A stretch of 23,022 nucleotides of DNA. Origin: Candidatus Atribacteria bacterium UBA6251 (GTDB lineage Bacteria > Atribacterota > Phoenicimicrobiia > Phoenicimicrobiales > Phoenicimicrobiaceae). Both the position numbers and the translations under genes were made by a program. Shown piece by piece: positions 1-7,924 of the stretch. The stretch covers positions 1 to 23,022 of the forward strand of contig DJVR01000026.1 in assembly GCA_002441285.1 (NCBI GenBank), read 5' to 3'. Within the stretch, counting starts at the first letter, position 1. Each line of letters opens with the position of its first letter. The notes under the pieces are model-generated. The model worked only from the letters and a program-made list of their open reading frames with translations, was not told the origin of the DNA and did no database searches.

Positions 1-929
1 CCTCCTGGTATATTATCAAATAAATCTCGAAATTTCTTTTCACTCTTTTGTAAACTCTCTACCAATTTATAGTGCGAGGAAATATCTCGATAAGAAACAA
101 TAATCCCTTTAAATTCACCTCCAATTTTTACCCGAGAGGTAGAGATTACTACTGGTATTAATTTACCGTCTCTATTTCTCCTAATTGTCTCAAAAGAAAT
201 ATTTCCCCTAAAAGATCTTTTAGATAAACTTTTTGCTTCTTCTCCTCTACCAGGAGGAATCATACTTAAATCATCAATATTTCTCCCTTTAATTTCTTTA
301 AGAGTGAAACCAAAAAGTTTAGTAAAATTGGGGTTGAGATTTATCACCTTAAAATCTCTGTTAGTATAAACCAGGACTTCCGGACTATTTTTAAATAAAC
401 TCGCAAATTCTTCCTGACTAAGTTTTAAATCCGCCTTAATCTCTTCAAATTCAGTAATATCACGAGTGATAAAAAGTAACTCATTATTTACTAAACTCAT
501 TGAGCTCTCAAAATAGTTCCATTCTCCCTGCTTATTTCTAAAACGGTAGATAATTTTTTGAGGAAAAGTTATTCCTTCCCTTTTTAAAGGTCTTTTTGAT
601 CCAGTCCACAAATATTTTTCAAATAAAGGGGCTATCTTTTTTTGGTCTTCAGGATGAATAAATTCCCAGAGGGATTTTTGCAATAATTCCTCAGGTTTAT
701 AACCAGTTATCACTTTAATCGCGGGATTTACAAACTTATAGTCTAAACGGAGATTTGTTTCGTGTAAAGTAATAATATCACAAGAATTATTAAAGATTAA
801 AGGAAGTAGTTCTTTAGAATCAATCAGTTCTTTTTGTTTTTCTGCATGTTTTTTAACCAGCTTCTCTAACTCTTTAACCTTGTGTTTGATTTTGGTTATT
901 TGTTCTGATAATGGTTTTTTCTCTTGCAT
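1..929 (-). CDS. Multi-PAS sensor protein, partial (C-terminus beyond left edge)
   Basis: An uninterrupted frame runs from ATG at 929 down to the left edge, giving 309 codons without a stop. Residues 1-40 are charged and probably form a coiled coil. A first PAS domain covers about residues 42-170; it has the PAS signature of a GY-x-PEEL helix, an FIHPED motif and a final ITRDITE strand. A second covers about 175-290 (FGF-x-LKEIKG, then SYRDIS), and a third begins near 298 (EKKFRDLFDNIP). No membrane segment or signal peptide is visible, so this part is cytoplasmic. Such PAS arrays normally feed a histidine kinase, a GGDEF domain or a sigma54 activator, but the output domain lies outside the window. 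The start has only a weak ribosome site. It is divergent from the zinc-ribbon gene at 1320. The PAS assignment is firm; the output function is unknown. Confidence 0.85.
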   Translation of the reverse strand, partial: MQEKKPLSEQITKIKHKVKELEKLVKKHAEKQKELIDSKELLPLIFNNSCDIITLHETNLRLDYKFVNPAIKVITGYKPEELLQKSLWEFIHPEDQKKIAPLFEKYLWTGSKRPLKREGITFPQKIIYRFRNKQGEWNYFESSMSLVNNELLFITRDITEFEEIKADLKLSQEEFASLFKNSPEVLVYTNRDFKVINLNPNFTKLFGFTLKEIKGRNIDDLSMIPPGRGEEAKSLSKRSFRGNISFETIRRNRDGKLIPVVISTSRVKIGGEFKGIIVSYRDISSHYKLVESLQKSEKKFRDLFDNIPG

Positions 930-1319
930 AAATATCCAAAATGAATAGGATAAATAATGTATGCAAAAAATAAAATAATAAATAAGAATTAGACTTTAGA
1001 TAATTATTAAATACTAGATTATTATCTATCCTACTGGTTATTTTTAATTTAGGTAAACAAAAAATATATAAAATTATACCTTTGATGTTTATACTTTTTG
1101 GAAATAAAGATTGATTAATTAATAAAAATTATGATTTTTATTATAACATTCTTGATAAAAAACTGCAAATTTTAATCCCTTTCTTCTTATATTATTTATA
1201 AAATATTAAACACCGGGAATTCAAAACCTTGACAAAAATAAAAACTGAATTAAAATATACAAATGGAATTAAAAAGATTAATCTGTTATCTTTATGATAA
1301 TTATTCGAGGTGATTTAGT
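930..1319. other. Divergent intergenic region with AT-only inverted repeats
   Basis: This is about 390 bases of very AT-rich sequence between the multi-PAS gene (minus) and the FmdB gene (plus). I see no coding frame. It holds two perfect inverted repeats: TAGATAAT/ATTATCTA (997-1004 and 1021-1028), and TAATAAAAAT/ATTTTTATTA (1120-1129 and 1134-1143, 4-base loop). Both could be operators or merely chance in such biased DNA. The only strong promoter is the plus-strand one at 1229-1256. Confidence 0.5.
1229..1256 (+). promoter_or_regulatory. Sigma70-type promoter for fmdB-family gene
   Basis: TTGACA at 1229-1234 is followed after a 16-base spacer by TAAAAT at 1251-1256. This leaves a leader of about 55 bases before the gene at 1320, which has a GAGGTGA ribosome site at 1308-1314. 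Confidence 0.7.
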
Positions 1320-1607
1320 ATGCCCACTTATGAATATAAATGTAAAAATTGTGGAAATACCTTTGAAAAATTTCAATCTATAACCGAACCACCGGTTAAG
1401 ATATGTAAGAATTGTAAGGGAGAAGTATATAGATTAATTAGTAAAAATGGTAATTTTATTTTAAAAGGTAGCGGATTCTATAGTACCGATTACCGAACGA
1501 ATAAATTACCTTCTGAAAAGAAAGATTCTCCTGGTTTAAAACCAGAAAAGAGTAATAAAAAAGATACTTCACCTGTTTCAAAACCTGAATCCAAAAAAGA
1601 AAAATAA
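1320..1607 (+). CDS. FmdB-family zinc ribbon protein
   Basis: A 95-residue protein with the typical FmdB start MPTYEYKC. Two CxxC knuckles (C8/C11 and C29/C32) form a single zinc ribbon in the first 45 residues. The tail from about residue 63 is rich in Lys, Ser and Pro and is probably disordered. The family was named for a putative regulator in methylotrophs, but members are widespread in anaerobes and mostly uncharacterised, so I assign no target. The gene has its own promoter and a GAGGTGA ribosome site, and its end faces the patatin gene across only 14 bases, leaving no room for a separate terminator. Confidence 0.88.
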   Translation: MPTYEYKCKNCGNTFEKFQSITEPPVKICKNCKGEVYRLISKNGNFILKGSGFYSTDYRTNKLPSEKKDSPGLKPEKSNKKDTSPVSKPESKKEK

Positions 1608-1621
1608 ATAACAATTTTATT

Positions 1622-2533
1622 TCAGGAGGAAAATAACCTTTTCCACCATATTCCTCTTTTTTGTTTTAATTTTTTCTTTATTTCTAAAATACTGCTTTGG
1701 GCAGCTATTTCTCCTTCTCGAATACATTGTTCAGGTTTTGAAAAATCAGACCAGTGAAATCTTCCTACTTTAGGAGTAATTACTACATCGGCAAAAGACA
1801 ACTGGAGCCTTCTCAAATAATTGGAAGTTATTTCATCACTCCTGAAAAGAATTTCTACTGCATTATTGAATTCATACTTTTTTTTCAATGAACTACTAAC
1901 GCTTACCGCAATTACAAAATCTGCCCCTAATGTTCTAGCTGTTTCAATAGGAACAACCTCTACAATACCTCCATCTACTAAGATTTTTCTATTTAAGCTT
2001 ATTGGAGGAAAAATCCCAGGGATAGAAGCACTAGCCAATAAAGCATTAAATAATTCACCATCCTGTAAGATTATCTTTTCTCCTTTAATTAAATCGGTAG
2101 CTACCACTGCAAAAGGAATTTTCACCTCAGCGAAAGTCCTATCCCCAACCAATTCTCGAAGAATTTTCCTTAGCTCTTCTCCTTCATTTAGATATTTATT
2201 TCGCAATTCCTGATTTAAGATATATCCTTTTTTTAATAAATCAGCAATCCTTTTTAAAAAAAGTGGCTTTTCCTTCCTTTCTTCTTGACTAAAATTTAAA
2301 TTCAAATTAAAGGTATGTATTATCTCTGCATATTTATCAGCTATTTTCTTTATTTCTTCTGTATCCTTGTTTAAGGCATAGACTCCCCCAATAATTGCTC
2401 CCATAGAAGTACCGGTAATAATATCGATGGGGGTACGCTCTTTTTCTAAAGTTTTAATTACTCCTATATGGGCGAGACCGCGAGCACCACCTCCTCCTAA
2501 GGCTAACCCTATCTTTAATCTCTTACTGACCAC
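1622..2533 (-). CDS. Patatin-like phospholipase (RssA/YchK type)
   Basis: A 303-residue serine hydrolase of the bacterial patatin family. The oxyanion-hole glycine run GGGGARG is at residues 13-19, the nucleophile motif GTSMG gives Ser43, and the DGG motif gives Asp187, so the Ser-Asp dyad is complete. The short single-domain form without a signal peptide or membrane anchor resembles RssA/YchK and predicts cytoplasmic lipid acyl hydrolysis; the substrate cannot be read from sequence. The start codon is GTG, preceded by a purine-rich GAGAGGAGAAGAG. It is the last gene of the minus-strand run that includes the cysteine hydrolase 53 bases upstream. Confidence 0.9.
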   Translation of the reverse strand: MVSKRLKIGLALGGGGARGLAHIGVIKTLEKERTPIDIITGTSMGAIIGGVYALNKDTEEIKKIADKYAEIIHTFNLNLNFSQEERKEKPLFLKRIADLLKKGYILNQELRNKYLNEGEELRKILRELVGDRTFAEVKIPFAVVATDLIKGEKIILQDGELFNALLASASIPGIFPPISLNRKILVDGGIVEVVPIETARTLGADFVIAVSVSSSLKKKYEFNNAVEILFRSDEITSNYLRRLQLSFADVVITPKVGRFHWSDFSKPEQCIREGEIAAQSSILEIKKKLKQKRGIWWKRLFSS

Positions 2534-2586
2534 TCTCTTCTCCTCTCTATTAGCTAACTATAAATTTAAATTTTTAAATGAAATAT

Positions 2587-3108
2587 CTATTTAATTAGTA
2601 CACCTAATATCTTTTTCATTTGCTGTAAGGCAAAATTATGCGCTTCTTGATCAAAAGAGGCTACTGCATCTTCCCATACTATTACTTGATAATCTAACAT
2701 CCTCGCGCTAGCAGCAGTATAGAGAATACAGATATTGGTACAAACACCTACCAATACCAATTGTCTAATACTTTTTTCTCTTAAAGCAAGATCCAAGTCG
2801 GTTTGAAAAAATCCACTATATCTTCTTTTATGGATAATGATATCAGCTTTTTCGGGCTTTAATTCCGCAATAACTTCTGCTCCCCAGGTTCCCTTGATAC
2901 AATGGGAAGGGAAAAGATCAAACTCTCGATCAGTATCAAGGTGACTATCATTAATATAGAAAATGGGGTCATTAACCCTTCGAAAATTTTCTATTCTTTT
3001 CTGAATGGGTAAAATAATCTCTGTTGCCTTCTTCCCAATATAGAGACTCCCTTCTTGATGAATAAAATCATTCAACATATCGATAACTAAAAGAGCTTTT
3101 TTAGCCAA
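2587..3108 (-). CDS. Isochorismatase-family cysteine hydrolase (nicotinamidase-like)
   Basis: A 173-residue cysteine hydrolase. The Asp10-Lys94-Cys127 triad is visible: D10 in the VIDML strand, K94 in the HKRRYSGF motif, and C127 in TNICILYTA. D54, H56 and H69 match the metal ligands of nicotinamidases, and HC-x2-GTWGAE follows the usual pattern. The substrate could be nicotinamide, which would feed NAD salvage alongside the de novo genes in this window, but ureidoacrylate- and isochorismatase-like members share these motifs. It starts at TTG behind AGGAGG, and the thioesterase gene ends 14 bases upstream, so the two are co-transcribed. Confidence 0.85.
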   Translation of the reverse strand: MAKKALLVIDMLNDFIHQEGSLYIGKKATEIILPIQKRIENFRRVNDPIFYINDSHLDTDREFDLFPSHCIKGTWGAEVIAELKPEKADIIIHKRRYSGFFQTDLDLALREKSIRQLVLVGVCTNICILYTAASARMLDYQVIVWEDAVASFDQEAHNFALQQMKKILGVLIK

Positions 3109-3122
3109 GGAACTTCAACCTC

Positions 3123-3527
3123 CTATGTTTTTTTTCTTTCCTGCATCTTGGTAGTAAATTTTTCTAAATCAATAATATATCTTTCTACTTGTCCCTCACC
3201 AACTTTTTCTATTTCATCATAAGCTACCACCTCAAAAGTCAGTTTATTTCGAAAAATATCCTTTAAAGTAGCTTCAGCAGTCACAGTCATACCTAAAGGA
3301 GTAGCAGCCAGGTGAGTAATCGAAATACGGGAGGCTACAGTAATATAACCTTCTGGTAAAAGATCTTTAACCGAGTTGATGGCAGCAGAATCAAATAAAG
3401 CTACTAACATAGGAGTAGAAAAAGCAGGAACCATAGGCTGGGCGAACTTTTCTGCAGAATTTTCTTCATTAACTGTGGTTTGAGCAATTCCTTTTAGGCC
3501 TACTTTAAGTTTTTCAAATTCTACCAT
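3123..3527 (-). CDS. FlK-like hotdog thioesterase
   Basis: A 134-residue single-hotdog protein resembling the fluoroacetyl-CoA thioesterase family. The catalytic residues of FlK (Thr42, Glu50, His76) correspond in spacing to Thr38, Asp46 and His72 here: Thr lies in STPMLVAL, His in ITHLAATP. The Glu-to-Asp change is conservative. Most genomic FlK relatives are not fluoroacetate enzymes and probably hydrolyse small acyl-CoAs. The start is ATG with GGAGGG upstream. It lies 41 bases after the dehydrogenase and 14 before the hydrolase, so it probably belongs to one catabolic or detoxifying transcription unit. Confidence 0.82.
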   Translation of the reverse strand: MVEFEKLKVGLKGIAQTTVNEENSAEKFAQPMVPAFSTPMLVALFDSAAINSVKDLLPEGYITVASRISITHLAATPLGMTVTAEATLKDIFRNKLTFEVVAYDEIEKVGEGQVERYIIDLEKFTTKMQERKKT

Positions 3528-3568
3528 TGTCTTCCCTCCTCCTAAGATTAATAAATTCTTTTTTTCTT

Positions 3569-4636
3569 TTATTTAAATTCACTATCTGGTTGAAGAACTA
3601 CCTTGATAGAATCCTTTTGCCTGGCCTTTTTAAAGCCTTCTTGCCATTGGCTTAATGGTAATACATTACTAACTAACTTTCCAGGTTCTACCAATCTATT
3701 ATTGACTAAATCTAAAGCTTTATCCCATGAGGATGGTTTTTGAGTACGGGTTCCAATAAGGGTTAATTCCTGATTGAATAACCATTGGTCAAGATTAAGA
3801 GTAACTGGGTATTGTACAATACCTGCCTGAATAAATCGACCTCCTTTCCTTAGAATCTTTAATCCATACTCTACTGCAGCTTTAGAGCCAGAACATTCGA
3901 AAACTACATCAATTTCTCTTTCTTTTATTACTATATTCTCTGTTTCTTGTTCTAAATCCTTCTTCTCTAGCTTAAAAATTAGATCAATCCCAATTCTTTT
4001 TGCCCATTCTAATCTTTTTTCGTCTCCTTTAATTCCTACCATAATCACCTTTGCCCCAATAGCTTTAATCACCTGGGCAATCATCAGTCCAAAAGGTCCT
4101 GGTCCTAAAATTACGGAAATTTCGTCTTTTTGCAAAGAAGCTCTTTCCATAACTGCATGGGTAGCACAAGATAAAAGTTCAAAAAGAGAAGCGGAGGTAA
4201 AATCGAGCCAATCTGGAATACGTCGAATACTCTCCCTTCTGATCACAAAATATTCGGCAAAAGCTCCATTTACAGCTGAACCTAAACCTTTACGGTAAGA
4301 GCAGAGATTATATTCTTTATGGAAACAATATCTACATTTTCCACAAACATAGGCAGTAGTTTCCGTAGTGACTCTATCCCCCGGTTGAATATCTTTTACT
4401 CGCTTCCCTACTTCTACCACCACCCCCGCAGTTTCGTGCCCCAAAACCACTGGAGGTTTCACCGCTGAGTATCCATAAAGATCGGTCCCACAAATTCCCG
4501 TAGCCTTGACCTTAACTTTTACTTCATCAGCTTGTGGAAAAGGTTCAGGAATATCCCTTAATTCTAATTCATTTTCTCCCCATCCATACCTTATCAGTGC
4601 CTTCATCTTTACTATTATCTCTTTCATTCTCCTCAT
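3569..4636 (-). CDS. Zinc-dependent medium-chain alcohol/polyol dehydrogenase
   Basis: A medium-chain dehydrogenase of the sorbitol/threonine dehydrogenase group, up to 355 residues. The catalytic zinc site is seen in GICGTDLYG and GHETAG, and the structural zinc site is the four-cysteine CxxCxxCx7C block starting CGKCRYC. A Rossmann nucleotide-binding motif GPGPFG follows. The true start is uncertain: GAGGAG sits almost against the second ATG (MKEIIV), while the family usually begins at MKALIRYG. The substrate is probably a secondary alcohol or polyol; it is not identifiable from sequence. It follows a paralogous dehydrogenase by about 80 bases. Confidence 0.9.
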   Translation of the reverse strand: MRRMKEIIVKMKALIRYGWGENELELRDIPEPFPQADEVKVKVKATGICGTDLYGYSAVKPPVVLGHETAGVVVEVGKRVKDIQPGDRVTTETTAYVCGKCRYCFHKEYNLCSYRKGLGSAVNGAFAEYFVIRRESIRRIPDWLDFTSASLFELLSCATHAVMERASLQKDEISVILGPGPFGLMIAQVIKAIGAKVIMVGIKGDEKRLEWAKRIGIDLIFKLEKKDLEQETENIVIKEREIDVVFECSGSKAAVEYGLKILRKGGRFIQAGIVQYPVTLNLDQWLFNQELTLIGTRTQKPSSWDKALDLVNNRLVEPGKLVSNVLPLSQWQEGFKKARQKDSIKVVLQPDSEFK

Positions 4637-4718
4637 TTAGAAAATTTAGAAAATGCTTATTCCTATTGAAAAAATTTTATTCTAAAAAAGGCAGCTGGTA
4701 CCTTAATTGTTTAGTTCA

Positions 4719-5780
4719 TCAAGGGATTATAGCTATTTTAATACCCTGATTATTTAACATCCTATCTATCACCATAGATATTTCTTCTAGTGGAAACTCA
4801 CTACTTATTAAGGAATCAAGATCAATCCCCTGATTACAGATTAGATTGAAAGCTTTTTTTACCTGTCCAGGACTATGATGAAAAGCCCCTTTGATATTTA
4901 GCTGAGAATAATGAATCAAGCTGGTATCCAGAGAGATTTTGGTACCTATCTTACAACCTCCAAAAAGGTTTACCGTTCCTCCTTTTCTTACCATAGCAAT
5001 AGTCTTTTCCCATACTTCAGGTAAACCAACTGCTTCAATTGCCACATCTACACCTCTGTTATCCTCAGTAAAGCTTTTCACTTCCCGAACAATATCGTCC
5101 ACCTGAGTTACATTTATAGCCCGGTACGCTCCTAATTTTAAAGCCAAGCTTAATCTTTCTTCCACCAGGTCAGTGATGATTACTTTTGCCCCTCTAAGTT
5201 TAGCTACCTGCAAAAAGAGTAAACCGATAGGCCCAGCTCCATTAATCACTATCGTATCACCTAAATTAATATTTGAGACCTCTACCCCATGAATTACACA
5301 AGAAAGAGGTTCCAAAAAAGCAGCTTGCTTATAACTAACTGTTTCTGGAAAGGATAATAAATTTTGTGCTACTATAATTCCAGGAATCTTAATGTATTCT
5401 GCAAAGGCCCCGCTTAATTGAATAAACAGACTATCACAAAGACTATGCTCTCCATTTTTACAATAGAAACAAGAATTACAAGGCGCTGAATTGGCTGCCA
5501 CTACCCTCATACCTGGTTTAAAATCTTTTACTTCATTGCCTACTTTTACAATATCTCCTGCAAATTCATGACCAAAAACAAAAGGCGGCTTGAATAAGTG
5601 GTGTCCTCTTAAATAAGTTTTTCGATCAGTACCGCAGGTAAGGGCGGCTCTAACCTTAACCAAAACCTCCTCTGGGGATATATCTGGGATTTCAATTTCT
5701 TCCAATCTCACCTCTTGAGGAGCATAAAATACTGCTGCCTTCATCATTCTTTTTCTATTCTTATTAATTCTATTTTCCAT
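4719..5780 (-). CDS. Zinc-dependent medium-chain dehydrogenase (second copy)
   Basis: Another zinc medium-chain dehydrogenase of up to 353 residues. It has the catalytic zinc Cys in LTCGTDRKT, His in FGHEFAGD, a four-cysteine structural zinc loop (CNSCFYC, then Cys seven residues later), and a GAGPIG NAD(P)-binding motif. It is clearly diverged from the downstream copy, so this is not a recent duplication. The annotated ATG has no ribosome site; the likelier start is one of two adjacent ATGs twelve codons in (MMKAAVF), where the family consensus begins. Two such enzymes with a thioesterase suggest a small pathway acting on an alcohol and its CoA derivative, which is inference. Confidence 0.88.
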   Translation of the reverse strand: MENRINKNRKRMMKAAVFYAPQEVRLEEIEIPDISPEEVLVKVRAALTCGTDRKTYLRGHHLFKPPFVFGHEFAGDIVKVGNEVKDFKPGMRVVAANSAPCNSCFYCKNGEHSLCDSLFIQLSGAFAEYIKIPGIIVAQNLLSFPETVSYKQAAFLEPLSCVIHGVEVSNINLGDTIVINGAGPIGLLFLQVAKLRGAKVIITDLVEERLSLALKLGAYRAINVTQVDDIVREVKSFTEDNRGVDVAIEAVGLPEVWEKTIAMVRKGGTVNLFGGCKIGTKISLDTSLIHYSQLNIKGAFHHSPGQVKKAFNLICNQGIDLDSLISSEFPLEEISMVIDRMLNNQGIKIAIIP

Positions 5781-5954
5781 AATTAATATATCTCAACTTT
5801 CTCTTCTTTCTTTTTAATTCAAAAAAAATTTTATATCCATCGACGATTAAAATTAAAAATATTTTTCACTTTTACTATCATTTTTATTCTCTGTTCCTTT
5901 TCTTTAATAAGTTAACCGGAGAGAATTATTTAGATGATAAAAATAAAAAATAAT

Positions 5955-6482
5955 TTAGATGCTAGAAGATTTAATTTTCAACACATCTCTTTTTAAAATC
6001 AAATTAATGGTATAAGTATAAATCAATATTTGAATTGGTTCAGCAATTAATCGGGGAGGTAATATAACTAACCAGGGTAATCCAAATAGAAGATGTAAAA
6101 AGTAAGGAGTTAAAAGAAGAGAAGTAAGAATCTGACCAATAGTAATAGCCAGGGTTAAATTTAAATAATTAAACTCTTCTTTCTTTAAATTGATTATTAC
6201 TCCTGGTATAATTCCTCCCAATGCTGAAGTCAGGGTAAAATGAGGCATATAAGCTCCCATTGGATTTATAAAATACCCTAAAAGATCAGCCAACCCACCT
6301 ACTATACCTCCAACAATTGGACCAAACAAAACTCCCCCTAAAATAATAGGCAGTCTTCCCAGACCAATTCTGATTCCTTCTACTCCAGCAATTGCAATTC
6401 TGATACTAGCCAATCGGGTTAAAATTACACTTAAAGCAATAAGAAGACCAATAGTAGTAATCTTTTGTGATGAAATAGTCAT
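5955..6482 (-). CDS. folT: Folate ECF transporter S-component FolT
   Basis: A 175-residue, highly hydrophobic protein with about six membrane segments. It belongs to the FolT group of ECF S-components, with the family block RIGLGRLPIILGG followed by GPIVGG, the GLADLLGY turn and the FTLTSALGG segment. It binds folate in the membrane and works with a shared EcfA/EcfA'/EcfT energising module, which is not encoded here (group II ECF arrangement). The tetrahydrofolate riboswitch directly upstream fixes the substrate more firmly than the protein sequence alone. An AAGGAGGG ribosome site lies 6 bases before the ATG. It has its own promoter, separate from the dipeptidase upstream. Confidence 0.93.
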   Translation of the reverse strand: MTISSQKITTIGLLIALSVILTRLASIRIAIAGVEGIRIGLGRLPIILGGVLFGPIVGGIVGGLADLLGYFINPMGAYMPHFTLTSALGGIIPGVIINLKKEEFNYLNLTLAITIGQILTSLLLTPYFLHLLFGLPWLVILPPRLIAEPIQILIYTYTINLILKRDVLKIKSSSI

Positions 6483-6531
6483 TTATTTCCCTCCTTGATA
6501 TAGCCATTATAGTTTAAATAATTTTATATCT

Positions 6532-6574
6532 GCTACATCAAGAAGAGCATTTGACCAGTCATTTCTGATGTAGC
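6532..6574 (-). promoter_or_regulatory. Hairpin between THF riboswitch and folT (expression platform candidate)
   Basis: On the minus strand, GCTACATCA (6574-6566) and TGATGTAGC (6540-6532) form a perfect 9-bp stem with a 25-base loop. Its 5' arm overlaps the 3' end of the riboswitch closing stem by one or two bases. The bases after it are A/T mixed without a U-run, so it is not a standard intrinsic terminator. It may relay ligand state to the ribosome site 40 bases on, or stabilise the transcript. Confidence 0.55.
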
Positions 6575-6692
6575 AGCGGACGCGATAACCTACCGCAGGA
6601 ATACCAACAAAAAGAATTTTCTGTTTTTCACTCCTTTCGTTTAGAGACGACGTCCCATTCTCTAACACTTAACGCAGGTTATCTACTCTGAC
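6574..6692 (-). ncRNA. Tetrahydrofolate (THF) riboswitch
   Basis: Read on the minus strand, the segment has the class-I THF aptamer core in order: AGAGTAGAT, GCGTTAAGTG, ATGGGACGTCGTC, ACGAA, GCGGT and the closing CGTCCGCT. The stems are present: GATAACC/GGTTATC (6684-6678 with 6590-6584, 7 bp) and TTAGAG/CTCTAA around the conserved ATGGGACGTCGT loop, while the outer stem is short (CAG/CTG). The variable arm after ACGAA is longer than in the compact examples. It precedes folT, a classic target. Reduced folate binding would be expected to lower folT expression. Confidence 0.95.
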
Positions 6693-6883
6693 TTTAACCT
6701 GGTTTAATCAAGCACCTCCTCTTTTAATCTTTAATATATGCTTAATTATATTTTATAATAATTTTCTTAATTGACCAAAAAATATTTTTTAGCCATTGCT
6801 TTTCTTATTCTTTTCTTAAAGATCCTCACTCCTTGAACGCCATTTTTTATTTTTAGTTATAAACTTCGAATTCTTGGCGATTT
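6693..6883. other. Gap between dipeptidase and the THF riboswitch
   Basis: About 190 bases, AT-rich. It holds the folT promoter and, at 6711-6720, a minus-strand AGGAGGTGCT that resembles a ribosome site but leads only to a five-codon TTG frame. No convincing terminator for the dipeptidase gene is visible: there is only a 5-bp CGCCA/TGGCG pairing with a long loop. Confidence 0.4.
6750..6778 (-). promoter_or_regulatory. Promoter for riboswitch-folT transcript
   Basis: Minus-strand TTGGTC (6778-6773) and TAAAAT (6755-6750) are separated by 17 bases. The transcript would start near 6743, about 50 bases before the aptamer. The -35 element is imperfect. Confidence 0.5.
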
Positions 6884-7882
6884 TTATCCAACTACTTCTT
6901 TAAATATTCTAAGTAGATTATCTCCCAATATTTTATTAATATCTTCTTTTCTATATCCTCTCTTTAACAATTCTAGCGTAAGATAAGGATACTTTTCTAC
7001 TCCTTCCAAGCCAACAGGAAGTTTTTTAGTCCCATCAAAATCAGAACCTAATCCTACATAATCTATCCCTATTTTTTCTACTAGATAATCTATATGTTTT
7101 ATTATCTCTTCTATAGTAACCTTCCCTTTCTTTTCGGTTAAAAATCTTGGTACAAAGGTAACACCGATTACTCCTCTTTTATCCGCTATGGCTTTTAACT
7201 GTTCATCTTTTAAATTTCGAGGATGAGAACATAAAGAATAACAGTTAGAATGAGAAGCTACAATAGGAGCTTGACTTTGTTCAACCACTTCCCAGAATCC
7301 TTTTTCTGAAAGGTGAGATACATCAATAATCATCCCTAATCTGTTCATTTCTTTTATTACTTGTAATCCAAAGTTAGTTAAACCACTACCTGTACGAGCT
7401 TCTTCAATACCATCGGCAATCTGATTTCTTTGGTTCCAGGTAAGAGTCAAGAGTCTTACTCCTAATTGATAGAGAATATTTAAGATGCCCAGTTCACCTT
7501 CTAATACTTCTCCTCCTTCAATAGAAAGTATAGCGGCAATTTTACCTGAATTTTTTATTTCTTGTAGTTGAGAAAAATTTCTGGCTAAAGAGATAGAGGA
7601 ATGATTTTTTTTTACTTCTTGATCAAAACTATTAATTAGTTGTAAGGCTCGCCTTAATGATCTATCTGGTTTGTATATATCCTCAATAAAAACCGCAAAA
7701 ATCTGAATATCTATTCCTCCTTCTTGCATTCTGAAAATATCCAGATGTCCGGTTTTGTTGCTTTTTTCTAGTGAATAACCTTCATTAGTCATTCGACAGA
7801 TGGTATCACAATGGGCATCAAATACCCAGGCTTGTTGGTGTATTTGTTTTGCATTTAAAATAAGATCATTATCTTTCTGCAA
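6884..7882 (-). CDS. Membrane dipeptidase, peptidase M19 family
   Basis: A 332-residue protein of the renal-dipeptidase-like family. The zinc-binding start is visible as FDAHCDT, with further family motifs SIEGGE, IDVSHLSE, the SHSN-x4-CSHPRNL block and GLGSDFDG. These are zinc metallopeptidases that cleave dipeptides, including D-amino-acid ones. No signal peptide is visible here, so it is likely cytoplasmic and used in peptide recycling. The start is TTG with GGAGAAATAAC upstream. It follows guaB by 42 bases on the same strand and probably shares its promoter. Confidence 0.92.
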   Translation of the reverse strand: MQKDNDLILNAKQIHQQAWVFDAHCDTICRMTNEGYSLEKSNKTGHLDIFRMQEGGIDIQIFAVFIEDIYKPDRSLRRALQLINSFDQEVKKNHSSISLARNFSQLQEIKNSGKIAAILSIEGGEVLEGELGILNILYQLGVRLLTLTWNQRNQIADGIEEARTGSGLTNFGLQVIKEMNRLGMIIDVSHLSEKGFWEVVEQSQAPIVASHSNCYSLCSHPRNLKDEQLKAIADKRGVIGVTFVPRFLTEKKGKVTIEEIIKHIDYLVEKIGIDYVGLGSDFDGTKKLPVGLEGVEKYPYLTLELLKRGYRKEDINKILGDNLLRIFKEVVG

Positions 7883-7924
7883 GTTATTTCTCCTTCTATA
7901 AAGACCTTTTAGCTGGATGGTCTC

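Noticed and set aside
1821..2213. Plus-strand frame of 130 codons inside the patatin gene
   Set aside because: It is the antisense shadow of a clear patatin gene, with no ribosome site or family motifs.
5836..5847. CCATCGACGA shared by the gaps near 5838 and 13892
   Set aside because: Only two copies of a 10-base word with different flanks, which is too little to call a repeat family.
6771..6833. 20-codon basic frame (GTG start) upstream of the folT promoter
   Set aside because: The ribosome site overlaps the start codon, the frame overlaps the promoter, and no family is recognisable.
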